64,000 nucleotides of DNA from JANXUR01 sp038229415 (GTDB taxonomy: Bacteria > Acidobacteriota > Terriglobia > Terriglobales > Acidobacteriaceae): NCBI GenBank assembly GCA_038229415.1, contig JBBROM010000012.1, forward strand, positions 1-64,000. The letters are read 5' to 3'. The position numbers and the translations under genes were made by a program. Shown here piece after piece: positions 52,149-61,467 of this stretch; the first letter of the stretch is position 1, and the number at the start of each line of letters is the position of its first letter. A model generated the notes under the pieces. The model worked only from the letters and a program-made list of their open reading frames with translations. It did not search any database and was not told where the DNA came from.

Positions 52149-52550
52149 ATGAAAACGCAGCGAGCATGGTGGTTTGGGCTTTGCCTGGGGGTATCGCTGA
52201 TACTTGGGTTCCGTTTTGTGCCTGCCCTAGTCGCAGCGCCCGTGGAATCGCCCATCGTTGGACAATGGAGGGGAACTCTTGATCCAGGGGCCCAACCGAA
52301 GAAGCGAATCTTGGTGCACATTGCGCAGGAGCAGGACGGGACACTGAGTGGCACGATTGACTACCCGGACCAGGACACATCGGGCATCAAGATGACGGCC
52401 ATCAGCTATACGGAGCCCACGCTGCACTTCGAAAGTAGCTCCAATCGCAGTGCGTTCGATGGGACCATGAACAAGGACAATTCGGAGATTGCGGGCACGT
52501 GGCGCGATGGTGGTGCGCCGGTGAGCCTAGTGCTGAAGCGAACGCCTTAG
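52149..52550 (+). CDS. Hypothetical exported protein
   Basis: 133 residues with signal peptide (QRAWWFGLCLGVSLILGFRF, cleaved near VAA). The mature part is strand-rich with an alternating lipocalin- or OB-like pattern: IVGQWRGTLDPGAQPKKRIL, then LSGTIDYPDQDTSGIKMTAI, and IAGTWRDGGAPVSLVLKR. GQWxGT near the start and AGTWxDG near the end resemble repeated motifs in small ligand-binding beta-barrels. The family is unrecognised. It is single, 129 bases after the Ig-protein terminator. Confidence 0.65.
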   Translation: MKTQRAWWFGLCLGVSLILGFRFVPALVAAPVESPIVGQWRGTLDPGAQPKKRILVHIAQEQDGTLSGTIDYPDQDTSGIKMTAISYTEPTLHFESSSNRSAFDGTMNKDNSEIAGTWRDGGAPVSLVLKRTP

Positions 52551-52652
52551 CTGACACATTTCACAAGCGGTTCGAGCATCAGGTGGCCCTGCGCGGAATT
52601 ACTGCTTGCTGAAATTCGGCGAGCCTGCTTTACAATAAGGAATCCCTCCCAA

Positions 52653-52739
52653 GCCGGGATGGCGGAACTGGCAGACGCAGCGGACTCAAAATCCGCCGAC
52701 CTTCGGGTCATGGGGGTTCGACCCCCCCTCCCGGCACCA
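52653..52739 (+). tRNA. tRNA-Leu (anticodon CAA)
   Basis: Acceptor stem GCCGGGA pairs with TCCCGGC, discriminator A, and CCA is encoded. The D-arm is GCGG..., anticodon stem GCGGA/TCCGC, and the 7-base loop CTCAAAA puts CAA at 34-36, reading UUG leucine codons. A long variable arm (GACCTTCGGGTC) and a T-arm with TTCGACC confirm a class II tRNA-Leu. It is 87 bases including CCA. Confidence 0.97.
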
Positions 52740-52843
52740 ATGCTGTTTTAGAGTGAGATGAGCTGCCTCTTTTCTCGTCTGCTCCTCTGGCACTATACTT
52801 CCGCTAAGTTAACGTATGACTTCGTAACCCAGCGGGGGCGGAT

Positions 52844-53083
52844 TTGATCGCTCCCAGCTTTTTTGAGGGGGTACTGAAATTGTTGGACGAATCTCGAGCA
52901 ATTCCGCATTCAGCTGAGTACAGTTTAGGTTCAGACGTTGGATGGGCTCGCTGCATGGCCGATGGCAGAGTTGAGCTTTGGACGGGTGACGCTGATCCGA
53001 TGGATCATGGAGTTATTTTGACCGCGGAGCAGTTGCCGATTCTGAGAAAGATTGTGAAACACCTTGAGCGCGGGGGATTCTGA
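52844..53083 (+). CDS. Small orphan protein next to tRNA-Leu
   Basis: 79 residues starting at TTG 52844, preceded by GGGGGCGG. Helical N-terminus (FFEGVLKLLDES), a middle DVGWARCMADGRVELWTGD strand pair, and a helical C-terminus (QLPILRKIVKHLE). No family recognised. Base composition is lower in GC than the window average, which with the tRNA-proximal site could mean recent gain. No integrase is nearby. Confidence 0.5.
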   Translation: MIAPSFFEGVLKLLDESRAIPHSAEYSLGSDVGWARCMADGRVELWTGDADPMDHGVILTAEQLPILRKIVKHLERGGF

Positions 53084-53189
53084 CAATAGGCGATCGCTTT
53101 GAACGTCGTTTCGGAAGATGGTTCGGGTGGGAAATTCGGACGGCTACCGCATTAGTGGGTTTCAATTTGAACACTGCCAGTGAAATTGG

Positions 53190-53696
53190 GTGGCAAATTA
53201 CCGCGAATATCGGCGGACGAGACCCGGTAAATGTGCAGTGGTTTACGATGGGGGGGTCTACGAGGCACGAATAGTAATCTTGTCGCACGCGCTAAACGAG
53301 ACCCAGATTGAGATTGGCCGTGAAATTCAGCATGTCCCTGTCAAGGGAAAAGCGGCAATTCTTAATGCGATTACAGAATGGCAAAAATCTGAGCAGGTAC
53401 AAGCGCGAAAAATCTTTGTTGGGAGGGTGCGCATAGTGTTGAACTGGCTGAAAGAAAACGCGTACTTGGCAGCCTGGCTTGCTCTTCCGGTGGCGATTGT
53501 CGTCGGACTAGTTCAGAATTCGCGGACTGATTTTAAGGAGCTTGATTGGCCGCGGTCGCTTATGTACATCGCGTTTCTTACCGCGCTTCCTGTGGTTTTT
53601 ACTCCGACTTTTGACGAAACTGCGCGGAGTTCTGCGCGAAATATAGTTTTTGCTCTACTTGGCGTGCTTATCGTTGATCGCAGAAGGCGACCGTAG
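53190..53696 (+). CDS. Hypothetical membrane protein
   Basis: 168 residues from GTG 53190, the first start after an in-frame stop but with no Shine-Dalgarno, so the start is uncertain. A soluble N-part (CAVVYDGGVYEARIVILSHA, KAAILNAITEWQKSE) is followed by two membrane segments (YLAAWLALPVAIVVGLV and LMYIAFLTALPVVFT). A short basic C-terminus ends it. No family recognised. Composition is AT-richer than its surroundings. Confidence 0.5.
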   Translation: MANYREYRRTRPGKCAVVYDGGVYEARIVILSHALNETQIEIGREIQHVPVKGKAAILNAITEWQKSEQVQARKIFVGRVRIVLNWLKENAYLAAWLALPVAIVVGLVQNSRTDFKELDWPRSLMYIAFLTALPVVFTPTFDETARSSARNIVFALLGVLIVDRRRRP

Positions 53697-53726
53697 GCCT
53701 AAATTCCCAATTCCTTGAACGGCAGC

Positions 53727-54773
53727 TTACAGCGTACGCGTAACTTTGGCCAGTGACCGCGACTTATCGGGGTCGAGGCCTTTGGCTTCAGCTAACAGGG
53801 CGGCGAAGAGTTGGGCGGGGATCAAGTAGGGAATCGGGGCGAGGAATTCGCTGATCTCTGCGGGCATGGTGATGCTGCGGGTGCAGGTCGCCGCGAGTGT
53901 ACTGTCTGAGGTGATGGCGAGCGTATCGGCGTGAAGCTCTTGCAGGCGCGCGGCGAGTTGCATCAGTCCGGGCATGGTCGGGCCGGGCACGGCGAACAGG
54001 ATCGCCGGGAAGTGGCGGTCAATCAGCGCCAGCGGGCCGTGGAAGAAGTCGGCCGAGGAAAAACGCTCGGCCACGACGTAGCAGGTTTCCATCAGCTTGA
54101 GCGCGAGTTCGTAGGAGTTGCCGTAGAGCAGGCCGCGTCCGATGACGACGCAGTTCTCCATGAAGGTGTAGCGCTGCACGAGTTCGCGAATCGCCGGTTC
54201 GAGGGCCAGCGCCTGCTGGCAATAGTCGGGGATGCGCTCGAATCCTGCGATTCGCGCGGGGCCGGCCGGGTTCTTTTCGGCGTGGTGGGCCAAGGCTTCG
54301 GCGAGAAGGTAGAACATCATCATCTGTCCGGTGACGGTTTTGGTAGCGGCGAGCGAAAGTTCTTTGCCGCCATGCACCAGCAGAGGATGATCCACCAGCT
54401 TGACCATGCTGGAGGCGGCTTCATTGGTGATGCCGATGGTGAAGGCGCCGCGACAGCGGGCTTCGGTGAGCACAAAGTTGATGTCCTCACCTTCGCCGGA
54501 TTGCGAGACGCCGACGAAGAGGGTGCCGTTGAGGCGCATCTGGCTGCCGTAAAGCGTGTACACCGATGGCGCGGCCAGCGAGACGGGGATGCCGGTGGCG
54601 ATTTCCAGCAGATAGCGACCAAAGAGCGAAGCGTTGTCGGAGCTGCCGCGGGCGACCAACACAATCAGGTTGATTTTTCCGCGCAGGCGGTCGGCGACGT
54701 CGCGCAGCGATTCGCGTTCGCGGGCGACAATGCGGGCCAGCACGTCGGGCTGCTGGCGAATTTCATCAAGCAT
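53727..54773 (-). CDS. SIS-domain sugar-phosphate isomerase/deaminase (GlmS C-terminal-like)
   Basis: 348 residues from ATG 54773 (a TTG nine bases upstream is in frame). Two SIS domains: LIVLVARGSSDNASLFGRYL and LFVGVSQSGEGEDINFVL in the first, VIGRGLLYGNSYELALKLME and DFFHGPLALID in the second. SQSGE and SSDNAS line the phosphate-sugar site. It matches the SIS group of GlmS-like enzymes and NagB-II/AgaS glucosamine-6-phosphate deaminases; the glutaminase domain of GlmS is absent. It probably works on amino-sugar phosphates. The ATG has no strong Shine-Dalgarno. Confidence 0.85.
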   Translation of the reverse strand: MLDEIRQQPDVLARIVARERESLRDVADRLRGKINLIVLVARGSSDNASLFGRYLLEIATGIPVSLAAPSVYTLYGSQMRLNGTLFVGVSQSGEGEDINFVLTEARCRGAFTIGITNEAASSMVKLVDHPLLVHGGKELSLAATKTVTGQMMMFYLLAEALAHHAEKNPAGPARIAGFERIPDYCQQALALEPAIRELVQRYTFMENCVVIGRGLLYGNSYELALKLMETCYVVAERFSSADFFHGPLALIDRHFPAILFAVPGPTMPGLMQLAARLQELHADTLAITSDSTLAATCTRSITMPAEISEFLAPIPYLIPAQLFAALLAEAKGLDPDKSRSLAKVTRTL

Positions 54774-55167
54774 TAAGGACAAATTGGTCTCCAGTGCCGC
54801 TCATTGGGACATAGAGTGACAAAACCACCTGAATCACACCACAGAGCGGAACCCCAATACCATACCATTCCCGCCGGGGTGAGGCGGTTGGCGAAATGGC
54901 CGCTCGGGGAAAGCCGAGGTGCTAGAAATCGCTCTTTTTCTTAATGTTACGGTTGAGCCGGGCAACTTGCGGGGCAGCAGACGCTACTAATCTTAAAGTG
55001 AAAAGTTGTAAAAGTGCGTCGCCGCACGCACAAGTCTGACAACCGGGCGCGGCGGGATGAACGTTTTTGTACACTAGTAGCTGCGTATATTTCGTCGAAA
55101 TCCTAGCGAACGTTTGCGTGCCGTTCCCGATTCTTTATTTGCTCTCTTACACCGAGGAGTCTGCTCC
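54774..55167. other. Leader/intergenic region with possible RNA structure
   Basis: 394 bases between the SIS gene (minus) and the giant Asp-box protein (plus). It includes CTCGG/CCGAG (about 54903-54920) and GTGCGT-CGCCGC-ACGCAC (55014-55031) inside an outer GTTGT/ACAAC stem (55005-55009 / 55039-55043). No riboswitch class that I know fits. No gene. Confidence 0.35.
55005..55043 (+). promoter_or_regulatory. Nested hairpin in leader of Asp-box protein
   Basis: Outer 5-bp stem and inner 6-bp hairpin as described, about 125 bases before the ATG. This is a candidate structured RNA of unknown class. Confidence 0.3.
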
Positions 55168-58100
55168 ATGAAGTTGCACCCGAGGCGGACTTTTTCCGCC
55201 CTGCTGACCGCTGTTCTGCTGGTTCCCTGTGCTTTGGCGCTGCCAGCGCAATCGTCTTCCGGCTCGTCTTCCTTTCCAGTCAGTGAAAGTTCTGCTGTAC
55301 GCGGCGCGACGTTTCGGCCTCGTGTAGCGGCGGGTTCTGCGTTGCGGGTCGCCGAGTTGAGGCAGAAGGCGCTGGAACAGAAGGCGAAGCTGCGCATTGC
55401 GCGCATCAAGCAGGGCAAGGCAGCGGTGGTGCGTCCGGCTGGCGGATTGACTGGGAAAGTTGCGAATGCCAAGGCTTTGGCGACGATTGCGGGCGACTGG
55501 ACGTCATTGGGCCCGTCACCCGTGATTTCCGATCCGGGAGTGTACGGGCAGGACTATGGCGCGGTGTCCGGGCGGGTGACGGCGATTGCGGTGGATCCGA
55601 ACGACGCGACAGGGAACACGGTTTATGCGGGGGCGGCTTATGGCGGACTGTGGAAGTCCACCAGCGCGACGGCAGCCTCGGCAAGTGTGGTGTGGACGCC
55701 ATTGCTCGACAGCCAGCCGACGTTGGCCGTGGGTGCGGTGGCGGTACAGCCGGGCAGCGCTGGCGTCGTTCTCGTGGGCACCGGAGAAGCCGATGGTTCG
55801 GCGGACTCCTACTTTGGTTTAGGCATTTTGCGTTCGACCGATGGCGGTAATACATGGACGCAGATCACGACCGCGGACAGCGGGTCGAGTTCGTTCGTAG
55901 GCGTGGGCTTCAGCAAGATCGCGTTCAGTTCGTTGAATCCGAATCTGGTGGTGGCTGCGGTTTCTGGCGCCACTAATGGCAGCAAGTTCGACGCGGTGAG
56001 CACTCTGGCTGTGCCCGGGCTGTATTACTCGACGGACGCTGGCGCGACTTGGCATATTGCCACGGTGAACAATGCTGGTGTGGCGATCACTCCGACGGCT
56101 TCGGCGACGGATGTGGCGTTTGTGGCTGCTGCAAATGGTGGTGCAGGAGCGTTTTACACGGCGGTGCAGGATCATGGCGTGTTTTCGTCTACCGATGGAG
56201 TGACGTGGTCGCAATTGGCGGCACAACCGAGTACGGCGAGTGCGTCAACCGGATTATTGCCATTCCACACCGGGCGACTGGCAGTTGTGTCGGGCCGCAC
56301 CGAATTGTATGCATGGTTTGTAGATGAGCTTGCGGGGGATCGCGGGATTTCGCGCAGCAGCGACGGCGGTGTTACCTGGGTCAGTCTTGATGTGGCGGGA
56401 ATCGAGATTTGCGGCGATGTTTCCGGTTGCGACACGGCATCGAATCCAGCCGCGTTGACGTTGGCGGCGGTTTCGCTGGGCGCGACGGGGACCGATCTTT
56501 ACGCTGGAGCCACGAATCTCTACAAGTGCTCCACAGCGGATGCCGCTGATCCAGCCAGTACCTGCCAGGCGACGAGCGGTACGACTTCCACCGTAGGCTT
56601 TGTGAACCTGACGCATGTGTATGGCTGCGGCGGGCCGTTGGCCACAACGGCACACATGCACGGCGGGCAGCATAGTGTGGCGGCTCAGCTTACTGCCGCG
56701 GGCGATGCGATTCTTTACTTTGGCAACGATGGCGGTGCATACCGCGCACTGAGTGGACAAGCACTACTTTCGGGCGGCGTTAGCAGCAGCGCATGCACGG
56801 GGTCGAATCCGATTGACGATCTGACGGGCACCCTGGGGTCGCTGAGCGGCGTAGTCGGCTTTGCGCAGCACCCCTCGGACTCGACGACGTTCCTTGCGGG
56901 TTTGCAGGATAACGGTGCAGCGGGCGTGGCGCAGGGCTACAACAGCGCGCCTCGCTACGGCACTGGGTCGCTTCCGTTATCCACGTGGACGGCGTTGGCG
57001 GGCATCAACAGTAGCAATGGTTTCAGCGAGATTGACGCGACCACTCCGGATAACTGGTACACATCCAAGCCGAACGGCGAGATTGATCTGTGTACGGCGG
57101 GCTCGACTACGCCACTGGGATGCATCGAATCTGGCTTCAGTCCTGTCGGTGTCGGGTATCCGAATGCGACCAGTAATCCTTGGAGCGGCGACCCCACAGC
57201 GACGTATCTGCCGTTTATCTCCGACCCGCAACTCACCAGTAATCTGCTGGTCGGCACTTGTCGCATTTGGCGCGGCAATGGCGTGAGTGGAGCTTTTACA
57301 GCGATCAGCCCTGAGTTCGATTTCCTTAAGGGCACGAGTTGTCTTGGCAGCGGTCAGAAAAATGTGGTTAGTGCGGTGGCGGCAGGTGGGCCGGTGACGG
57401 CGAATGGCTCACAGGTAATCTACGCGGGCACGGCTGGCACAGGTTCGGTCACCACGCCAGCGACCGGACGCGTTTTCGTCACGACCAGCGCTGACAGTGG
57501 CAATACTGCGTGGCGCGAAGTGACGAATACGGTCAACCCACGAGGCTTTGATGTTTCCAGCATTTATGTGGATAACTCCAGCGACCCGTCGGGTCAGACC
57601 GCATATCTTTCGGTGCTGGGGTATTTAGGGCAGCAGGGCGGCCGGGTCTGGAAGACCACCAATGCTGGTGGCCTTTGGACGGACATCAGCAAGACGCTGC
57701 CTGATGTGCCAGTTTCCAGTGTGTTGCTCGATCCGCTGGATCACATCACGCTATACGCGGGTACGGACATTGGGGTGTTCGTGACGCAGGACGGCGGAGC
57801 AAGCTGGGCCGAGTATGGCACTGGGTTGCCAAATGCCCCAGTGACTCAGTTGCGGGCTTTCAACAGCGGAGGCGTGTCGGAGCTGCGCGGTTCGACTTTC
57901 GGGCGTGGGTTGTGGAGCATTCCACTTCTTGGTGTGCAGAGTACGTTGCCGAATTTTAGCTTCGCGGGCATAAGTAGTGGAGTGACGGTGCTGCTGGGTA
58001 GCAGCGCTACGACTTCCTTCACGGTGAATTCTACGAACAGCTTTAGTGATGCGGTGAACCTGAGCTGCCCGAGTGCTCCGGCAGGGGTTACTTGCAGCTT

Positions 58101-59067
58101 CGACACGAATCCGGTTACACCAGCGGCTGATGGCAGTGTGACAGTGAACCTGACCATCGCTGCCGCGTCTTCGGCATTACCGCAACTGGTGAATCTGGCG
58201 GTGCAGGGTACAAGCGGCTCATTGAAGCAGTCGGCGACGATTCCAGTCACCGTCACCGGAGTGCAGCCGACATTTGTGTTCCGCATCACTGCACCGGATG
58301 TGGTGAGTGTGGTGCCCGGCGGTTCGGTGTCTTACGGCATCAGCATTGATCCAGTAAGTGGATTTAGCGAACCCGTGACCTTCTCATGCATCGCTGGTAT
58401 TCCGCAAGGAGCGGCATGCACCTTCACGCCTCCCATCATCACTGGCAGCGGAACGGGTAGCTTGGTGATTCAAACGGCACCACCCACCAAGACGGCTGCG
58501 ATCGGTACGAAGAGCGATGTACTGAACGCGCGGACTGGGACTTGGTCGTTGCCGTGGCCACCTCTCGCCGGACTTGCGCTTCTGGGTCTTGCGGTTGGCG
58601 TGACTGCCGGACGTCGCAAGAGGACTTGGTGGCTGGTCGGGGTTGCGATCACAGTGGCATCGGTGGCGCTGCTGCTGGCATGCAGTGGCGGCAGTTCCAG
58701 CACCACGACTTCTACGAGCGGCGTGGCGATTACGATTTCGCCTACCACAGTCTCGCTGTTTTCCGGCGCACAGCAGCAGTTCACCACAACCGTCACTGGT
58801 AGCACCAACACAACCGTGAACTGGACTGCGACTCCTGGCACGATTGATTCCAACGGGCTTTACACCGCACCCTTCTATGCTGCGACCACGGCGGAGACCG
58901 CGACGGTTACCGTTACGTCGCAAGCCGACACCACGCAGTCGGCAAAATCCACGGTGACGATTAATGCCTACACCGGCGGCACGCCGCCGGGCAACTACAC
59001 CGTGACCGTACAAGCCACGTCAACCCACCAGACGCAAACTGGCAGCATCAGCATCACCGTGCAGTAG
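55168..59067 (+). CDS. Giant secreted Asp-box (BNR/sortilin-like) protein with Ig domains
   Basis: 1,299 residues from ATG 55168, with GAGGAG nine bases upstream. Signal peptide (RTFSALLTAVLLVPCALALP). Residues about 100-820 contain at least six Asp-box motifs (SxDxGxTW: STDGGNTW, STDAGATW, SSDGGVTW, QDGGASW and others), typical of beta-propeller blades as in sialidases and VPS10/sortilin domains. Then Ig-like strands (about 930-1080) and a hydrophobic double helix (about 1130-1170) containing GRRKRTW and a lipobox-like LLLACSGGSS. Unusually, another Ig domain (VAITISPTTVSLFSGAQQQF) continues to the end. Function unknown; glycan or surface binding is likely. No terminator is obvious. Confidence 0.85.
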   Translation: MKLHPRRTFSALLTAVLLVPCALALPAQSSSGSSSFPVSESSAVRGATFRPRVAAGSALRVAELRQKALEQKAKLRIARIKQGKAAVVRPAGGLTGKVANAKALATIAGDWTSLGPSPVISDPGVYGQDYGAVSGRVTAIAVDPNDATGNTVYAGAAYGGLWKSTSATAASASVVWTPLLDSQPTLAVGAVAVQPGSAGVVLVGTGEADGSADSYFGLGILRSTDGGNTWTQITTADSGSSSFVGVGFSKIAFSSLNPNLVVAAVSGATNGSKFDAVSTLAVPGLYYSTDAGATWHIATVNNAGVAITPTASATDVAFVAAANGGAGAFYTAVQDHGVFSSTDGVTWSQLAAQPSTASASTGLLPFHTGRLAVVSGRTELYAWFVDELAGDRGISRSSDGGVTWVSLDVAGIEICGDVSGCDTASNPAALTLAAVSLGATGTDLYAGATNLYKCSTADAADPASTCQATSGTTSTVGFVNLTHVYGCGGPLATTAHMHGGQHSVAAQLTAAGDAILYFGNDGGAYRALSGQALLSGGVSSSACTGSNPIDDLTGTLGSLSGVVGFAQHPSDSTTFLAGLQDNGAAGVAQGYNSAPRYGTGSLPLSTWTALAGINSSNGFSEIDATTPDNWYTSKPNGEIDLCTAGSTTPLGCIESGFSPVGVGYPNATSNPWSGDPTATYLPFISDPQLTSNLLVGTCRIWRGNGVSGAFTAISPEFDFLKGTSCLGSGQKNVVSAVAAGGPVTANGSQVIYAGTAGTGSVTTPATGRVFVTTSADSGNTAWREVTNTVNPRGFDVSSIYVDNSSDPSGQTAYLSVLGYLGQQGGRVWKTTNAGGLWTDISKTLPDVPVSSVLLDPLDHITLYAGTDIGVFVTQDGGASWAEYGTGLPNAPVTQLRAFNSGGVSELRGSTFGRGLWSIPLLGVQSTLPNFSFAGISSGVTVLLGSSATTSFTVNSTNSFSDAVNLSCPSAPAGVTCSFDTNPVTPAADGSVTVNLTIAAASSALPQLVNLAVQGTSGSLKQSATIPVTVTGVQPTFVFRITAPDVVSVVPGGSVSYGISIDPVSGFSEPVTFSCIAGIPQGAACTFTPPIITGSGTGSLVIQTAPPTKTAAIGTKSDVLNARTGTWSLPWPPLAGLALLGLAVGVTAGRRKRTWWLVGVAITVASVALLLACSGGSSSTTTSTSGVAITISPTTVSLFSGAQQQFTTTVTGSTNTTVNWTATPGTIDSNGLYTAPFYAATTAETATVTVTSQADTTQSAKSTVTINAYTGGTPPGNYTVTVQATSTHQTQTGSISITVQ

Positions 59068-59262
59068 TACCACCTGAAATTTATCCTGCCGAAAGTCCCG
59101 CCCCTTGAGGCGGTACTTCCGGGTGTACCCCGCTTCCCCATTCCTGCATTCTCGCTCCGTGATTCCATTCCTCGTACACACTCTTCAGTTGCGCTATATT
59201 GGTGAACGCAATACGTAGCGAAAACTTGCTACGGGATAGTGCAAACCTCAAGGGGGGCAGTC
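59068..59262. other. Intergenic region with GC-rich repeat
   Basis: GTCCCGCCCCTTGAGGCGGTACTT-like sequence at about 59093-59118 forms a short hairpin (CCGCC/GGCGG). It precedes the carbohydrate unit. No gene. Confidence 0.4.
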
Positions 59263-59952
59263 ATGTTCCAACGGATTGGTGCGCGCACGATTCTGCTGTT
59301 GTTGCTGGTGGCCCCAGTGGTGGCGCAGGATGGCTGGAAGCAACTCTTTAATGGGAAAGACCTGACAGGATGGAAGCATGTGGGGCCGGGCGGCATCACC
59401 GTGGAAGACGGCATGATGCGTACCCACGGTGGTATGGGCCTTACCTACTGGGGTGGTGGCAAAGTCGGCAATTGCGTGATTCGCGTGGTATTCAAGATGC
59501 GCGATCACAATGACAATTCAGGTGTGTATATTCGTATCCCGCTGGAGCCGCGCGAGGCGTGGATGCCGGTGCACTACGGCTACGAGGCGCAGATTGACAA
59601 TCAGCCGGAAGACTCCAAGGAAGATGAGTATCACGTCACCGGCACGCTCTACTCGCTCACCAAGCCGCTGGCGCGTCCGGGCAAGCCGGGGCCGGAGTGG
59701 AACAACATGGAGATTACGCTCGATGGTGCCCGCACGATTGTGATGCTGAACGGCGTTAAGGTGACGGACTACACCGAAGGCCAGCCAGTGCCTCCGCAGA
59801 AGTTTGACTTTGAGCCGTTGCGTGGGCGACGTCCGCTCATGGGCTGGTTCGGCTTGCAGAATCACAGCGACAATGATGTGGTGATGTTCAAGGAAGTTTC
59901 GATGAAGCCGCTGCCAGCGAAGACGGCCAGCACAAAGAAAGCAGATAAGTAA
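59263..59952 (+). CDS. Exported DUF1080 (3-keto-disaccharide hydrolase-like) protein
   Basis: 229 residues from ATG 59263, preceded by GGGGGG. Signal peptide (ARTILLLLLVAPVVA, cleaved near AQ). The family's first strand DGWKQLFNGKDLTGWKHVG, DFEPLRGRRPLMGWFGLQN, and SDNDVVMFKEVSMKPL at the end are typical of DUF1080 (PF06439). Members related to it cleave 3-keto-glycosides by an elimination route rather than by normal glycosidase chemistry. First of three same-strand genes that form an exported carbohydrate unit with the next two. Confidence 0.9.
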   Translation: MFQRIGARTILLLLLVAPVVAQDGWKQLFNGKDLTGWKHVGPGGITVEDGMMRTHGGMGLTYWGGGKVGNCVIRVVFKMRDHNDNSGVYIRIPLEPREAWMPVHYGYEAQIDNQPEDSKEDEYHVTGTLYSLTKPLARPGKPGPEWNNMEITLDGARTIVMLNGVKVTDYTEGQPVPPQKFDFEPLRGRRPLMGWFGLQNHSDNDVVMFKEVSMKPLPAKTASTKKADK

Positions 59953-60004
59953 AACACGCTCATGCTGAAGAATTTGAGATCACGAAGGCGAGGAGATTTG
60001 CTTT

Positions 60005-61360
60005 ATGAGTAAGAATACGGTTTCGCGGAGAGATTTTTTGCAGGTGGGTGCGGTGGCAGGCACAGCGCTGATTGCCTCAGGCATATTGGCGGACGCAGAA
60101 CCTGCCGAGGCGCAGGATATGGCAATGGCCGCTTCTGGCGAAAAGTTGCGCTTTGGCATGATTGGCATCGGCATGCAGGGCTCGGGGCTGATGGCGAACG
60201 CGCTGGAGCTGCCGAGCATGGTGTGTGGTGGCGCGGCCGATTTGTACGACGGGCGCCACATTCTGGCGAAAGAAATCGCCAACGATCCCAATCTGTTCAC
60301 AACACGCCACTATGAACAACTGCTGAACAACAAGGACATTGATTGCATCGTGGCCGCGGTGCCCGACCATTGGCACAAGCGTGTCGTTGTGGATGCGGTG
60401 AGCGCTGGCAAAGACATTTATTGCGAGAAGCCGATGTCGCACTCCGTGGCCGATGGTGTGGAGATGGTGGCGGCGGGTAAGAAGACCGGGCGCATCATTC
60501 AGATCGGTTCGCAACGCGTGAGTTCCACAGTCTGCGCGAAGGCGCGTGCCCTCATCGCTAGTGGCGCACTCGGCGACATTCTTTCGGTGGAAGGATCGCT
60601 GGGCCGCAATGATCCTACGGGCGCCTGGGAGTACCCGGTGCCGTCGGATCTTTCACCGGAGACGCTGGATTGGGACACTTGGCAGGGCACGGTGCCCAAG
60701 CGCGACTTCGACGGCAAGCTGTTCGCGCGCTGGCGCTGCTGGCGCGAGTATGGCACAGGTGTCGCTGGCGATCTGATCGTCCATCTAATCAGCGGCATGA
60801 TGTACATGCTGAACATCAATGAGCCGCCCAAACGCGCGACGACTCTGGGTGGCATTACTCGCTGGAAGGACGGGCGCAATATGCCAGACATTAACCTGTC
60901 CCTGTTTGAGTACGGCAGCGTTCCGGTGTACATCCGCATCAGCCTCGGTACTGAGACGCCGGAGGTCTATCGCATCATGGGTTCCAAGGGGCTGCTTGAA
61001 GTGAACGAGTTCGGCTTCACCTTCCAGCCGCAGCCGGGGATTGATCTCGGCCCCAGCTACTACGCCCAAGGCTTTCCGAAAGCTATGCGCGAGGAGTATT
61101 TTAAGCAGTGGCACGCGGAAAATGACGCTGCGGTGGCAAAGGCCCAGAGTTCCGAGGGATTGGTCTACAAGAGTAACTCGTGGGATGATTTGAAGCCTCA
61201 CTTACACAACTTCTTCAACGCGGTGAAGACTCGCAAGCCGGTGGTGGAAGACGTAGTCTTTGGCCACCACGCCGCCATAGCCTGCCACATGGGCAATGAA
61301 TCGTTCTTCCGGCAGAAGGGCGTAACTTGGGACGCGGCGACTAATACGATTAAGAGCTAA
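60005..61360 (+). CDS. Tat-exported Gfo/Idh/MocA-family oxidoreductase
   Basis: 451 residues, ATG with GAGGAG nine bases upstream. A twin-arginine signal (SRRDFLQVGAVAGTALIASG) shows it is folded with its cofactor before export. Cofactor motif GMIGIGMQGSGLMA, then EKPMSHSVADGVEMV with the conserved EKP. An alpha/beta substrate domain rich in Trp/Asp follows (LDWDTWQGTVPKRDFDGKLF, GVAGDLIVHLISGMMYML). Close homologues oxidise sugar C3 hydroxyls. It lies 52 bases after the DUF1080 gene, likely co-transcribed. Confidence 0.9.
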   Translation: MSKNTVSRRDFLQVGAVAGTALIASGILADAEPAEAQDMAMAASGEKLRFGMIGIGMQGSGLMANALELPSMVCGGAADLYDGRHILAKEIANDPNLFTTRHYEQLLNNKDIDCIVAAVPDHWHKRVVVDAVSAGKDIYCEKPMSHSVADGVEMVAAGKKTGRIIQIGSQRVSSTVCAKARALIASGALGDILSVEGSLGRNDPTGAWEYPVPSDLSPETLDWDTWQGTVPKRDFDGKLFARWRCWREYGTGVAGDLIVHLISGMMYMLNINEPPKRATTLGGITRWKDGRNMPDINLSLFEYGSVPVYIRISLGTETPEVYRIMGSKGLLEVNEFGFTFQPQPGIDLGPSYYAQGFPKAMREEYFKQWHAENDAAVAKAQSSEGLVYKSNSWDDLKPHLHNFFNAVKTRKPVVEDVVFGHHAAIACHMGNESFFRQKGVTWDAATNTIKS

Positions 61361-61467
61361 GTACGCTTCAGTACAGGGAGGTCTTCCCTTCAACATTTCA
61401 AGAATGGTAGACCTCTAACTTCACAAAATTATTATCTGGTTCGACCTTGCGCCTAACGGAGCCAACC

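Noticed and set aside
53931..54776. Plus-strand open frame antisense to the SIS gene
   Set aside because: It mirrors the well-conserved SIS gene and reads as low-complexity Gly/Glu/Val/His sequence.
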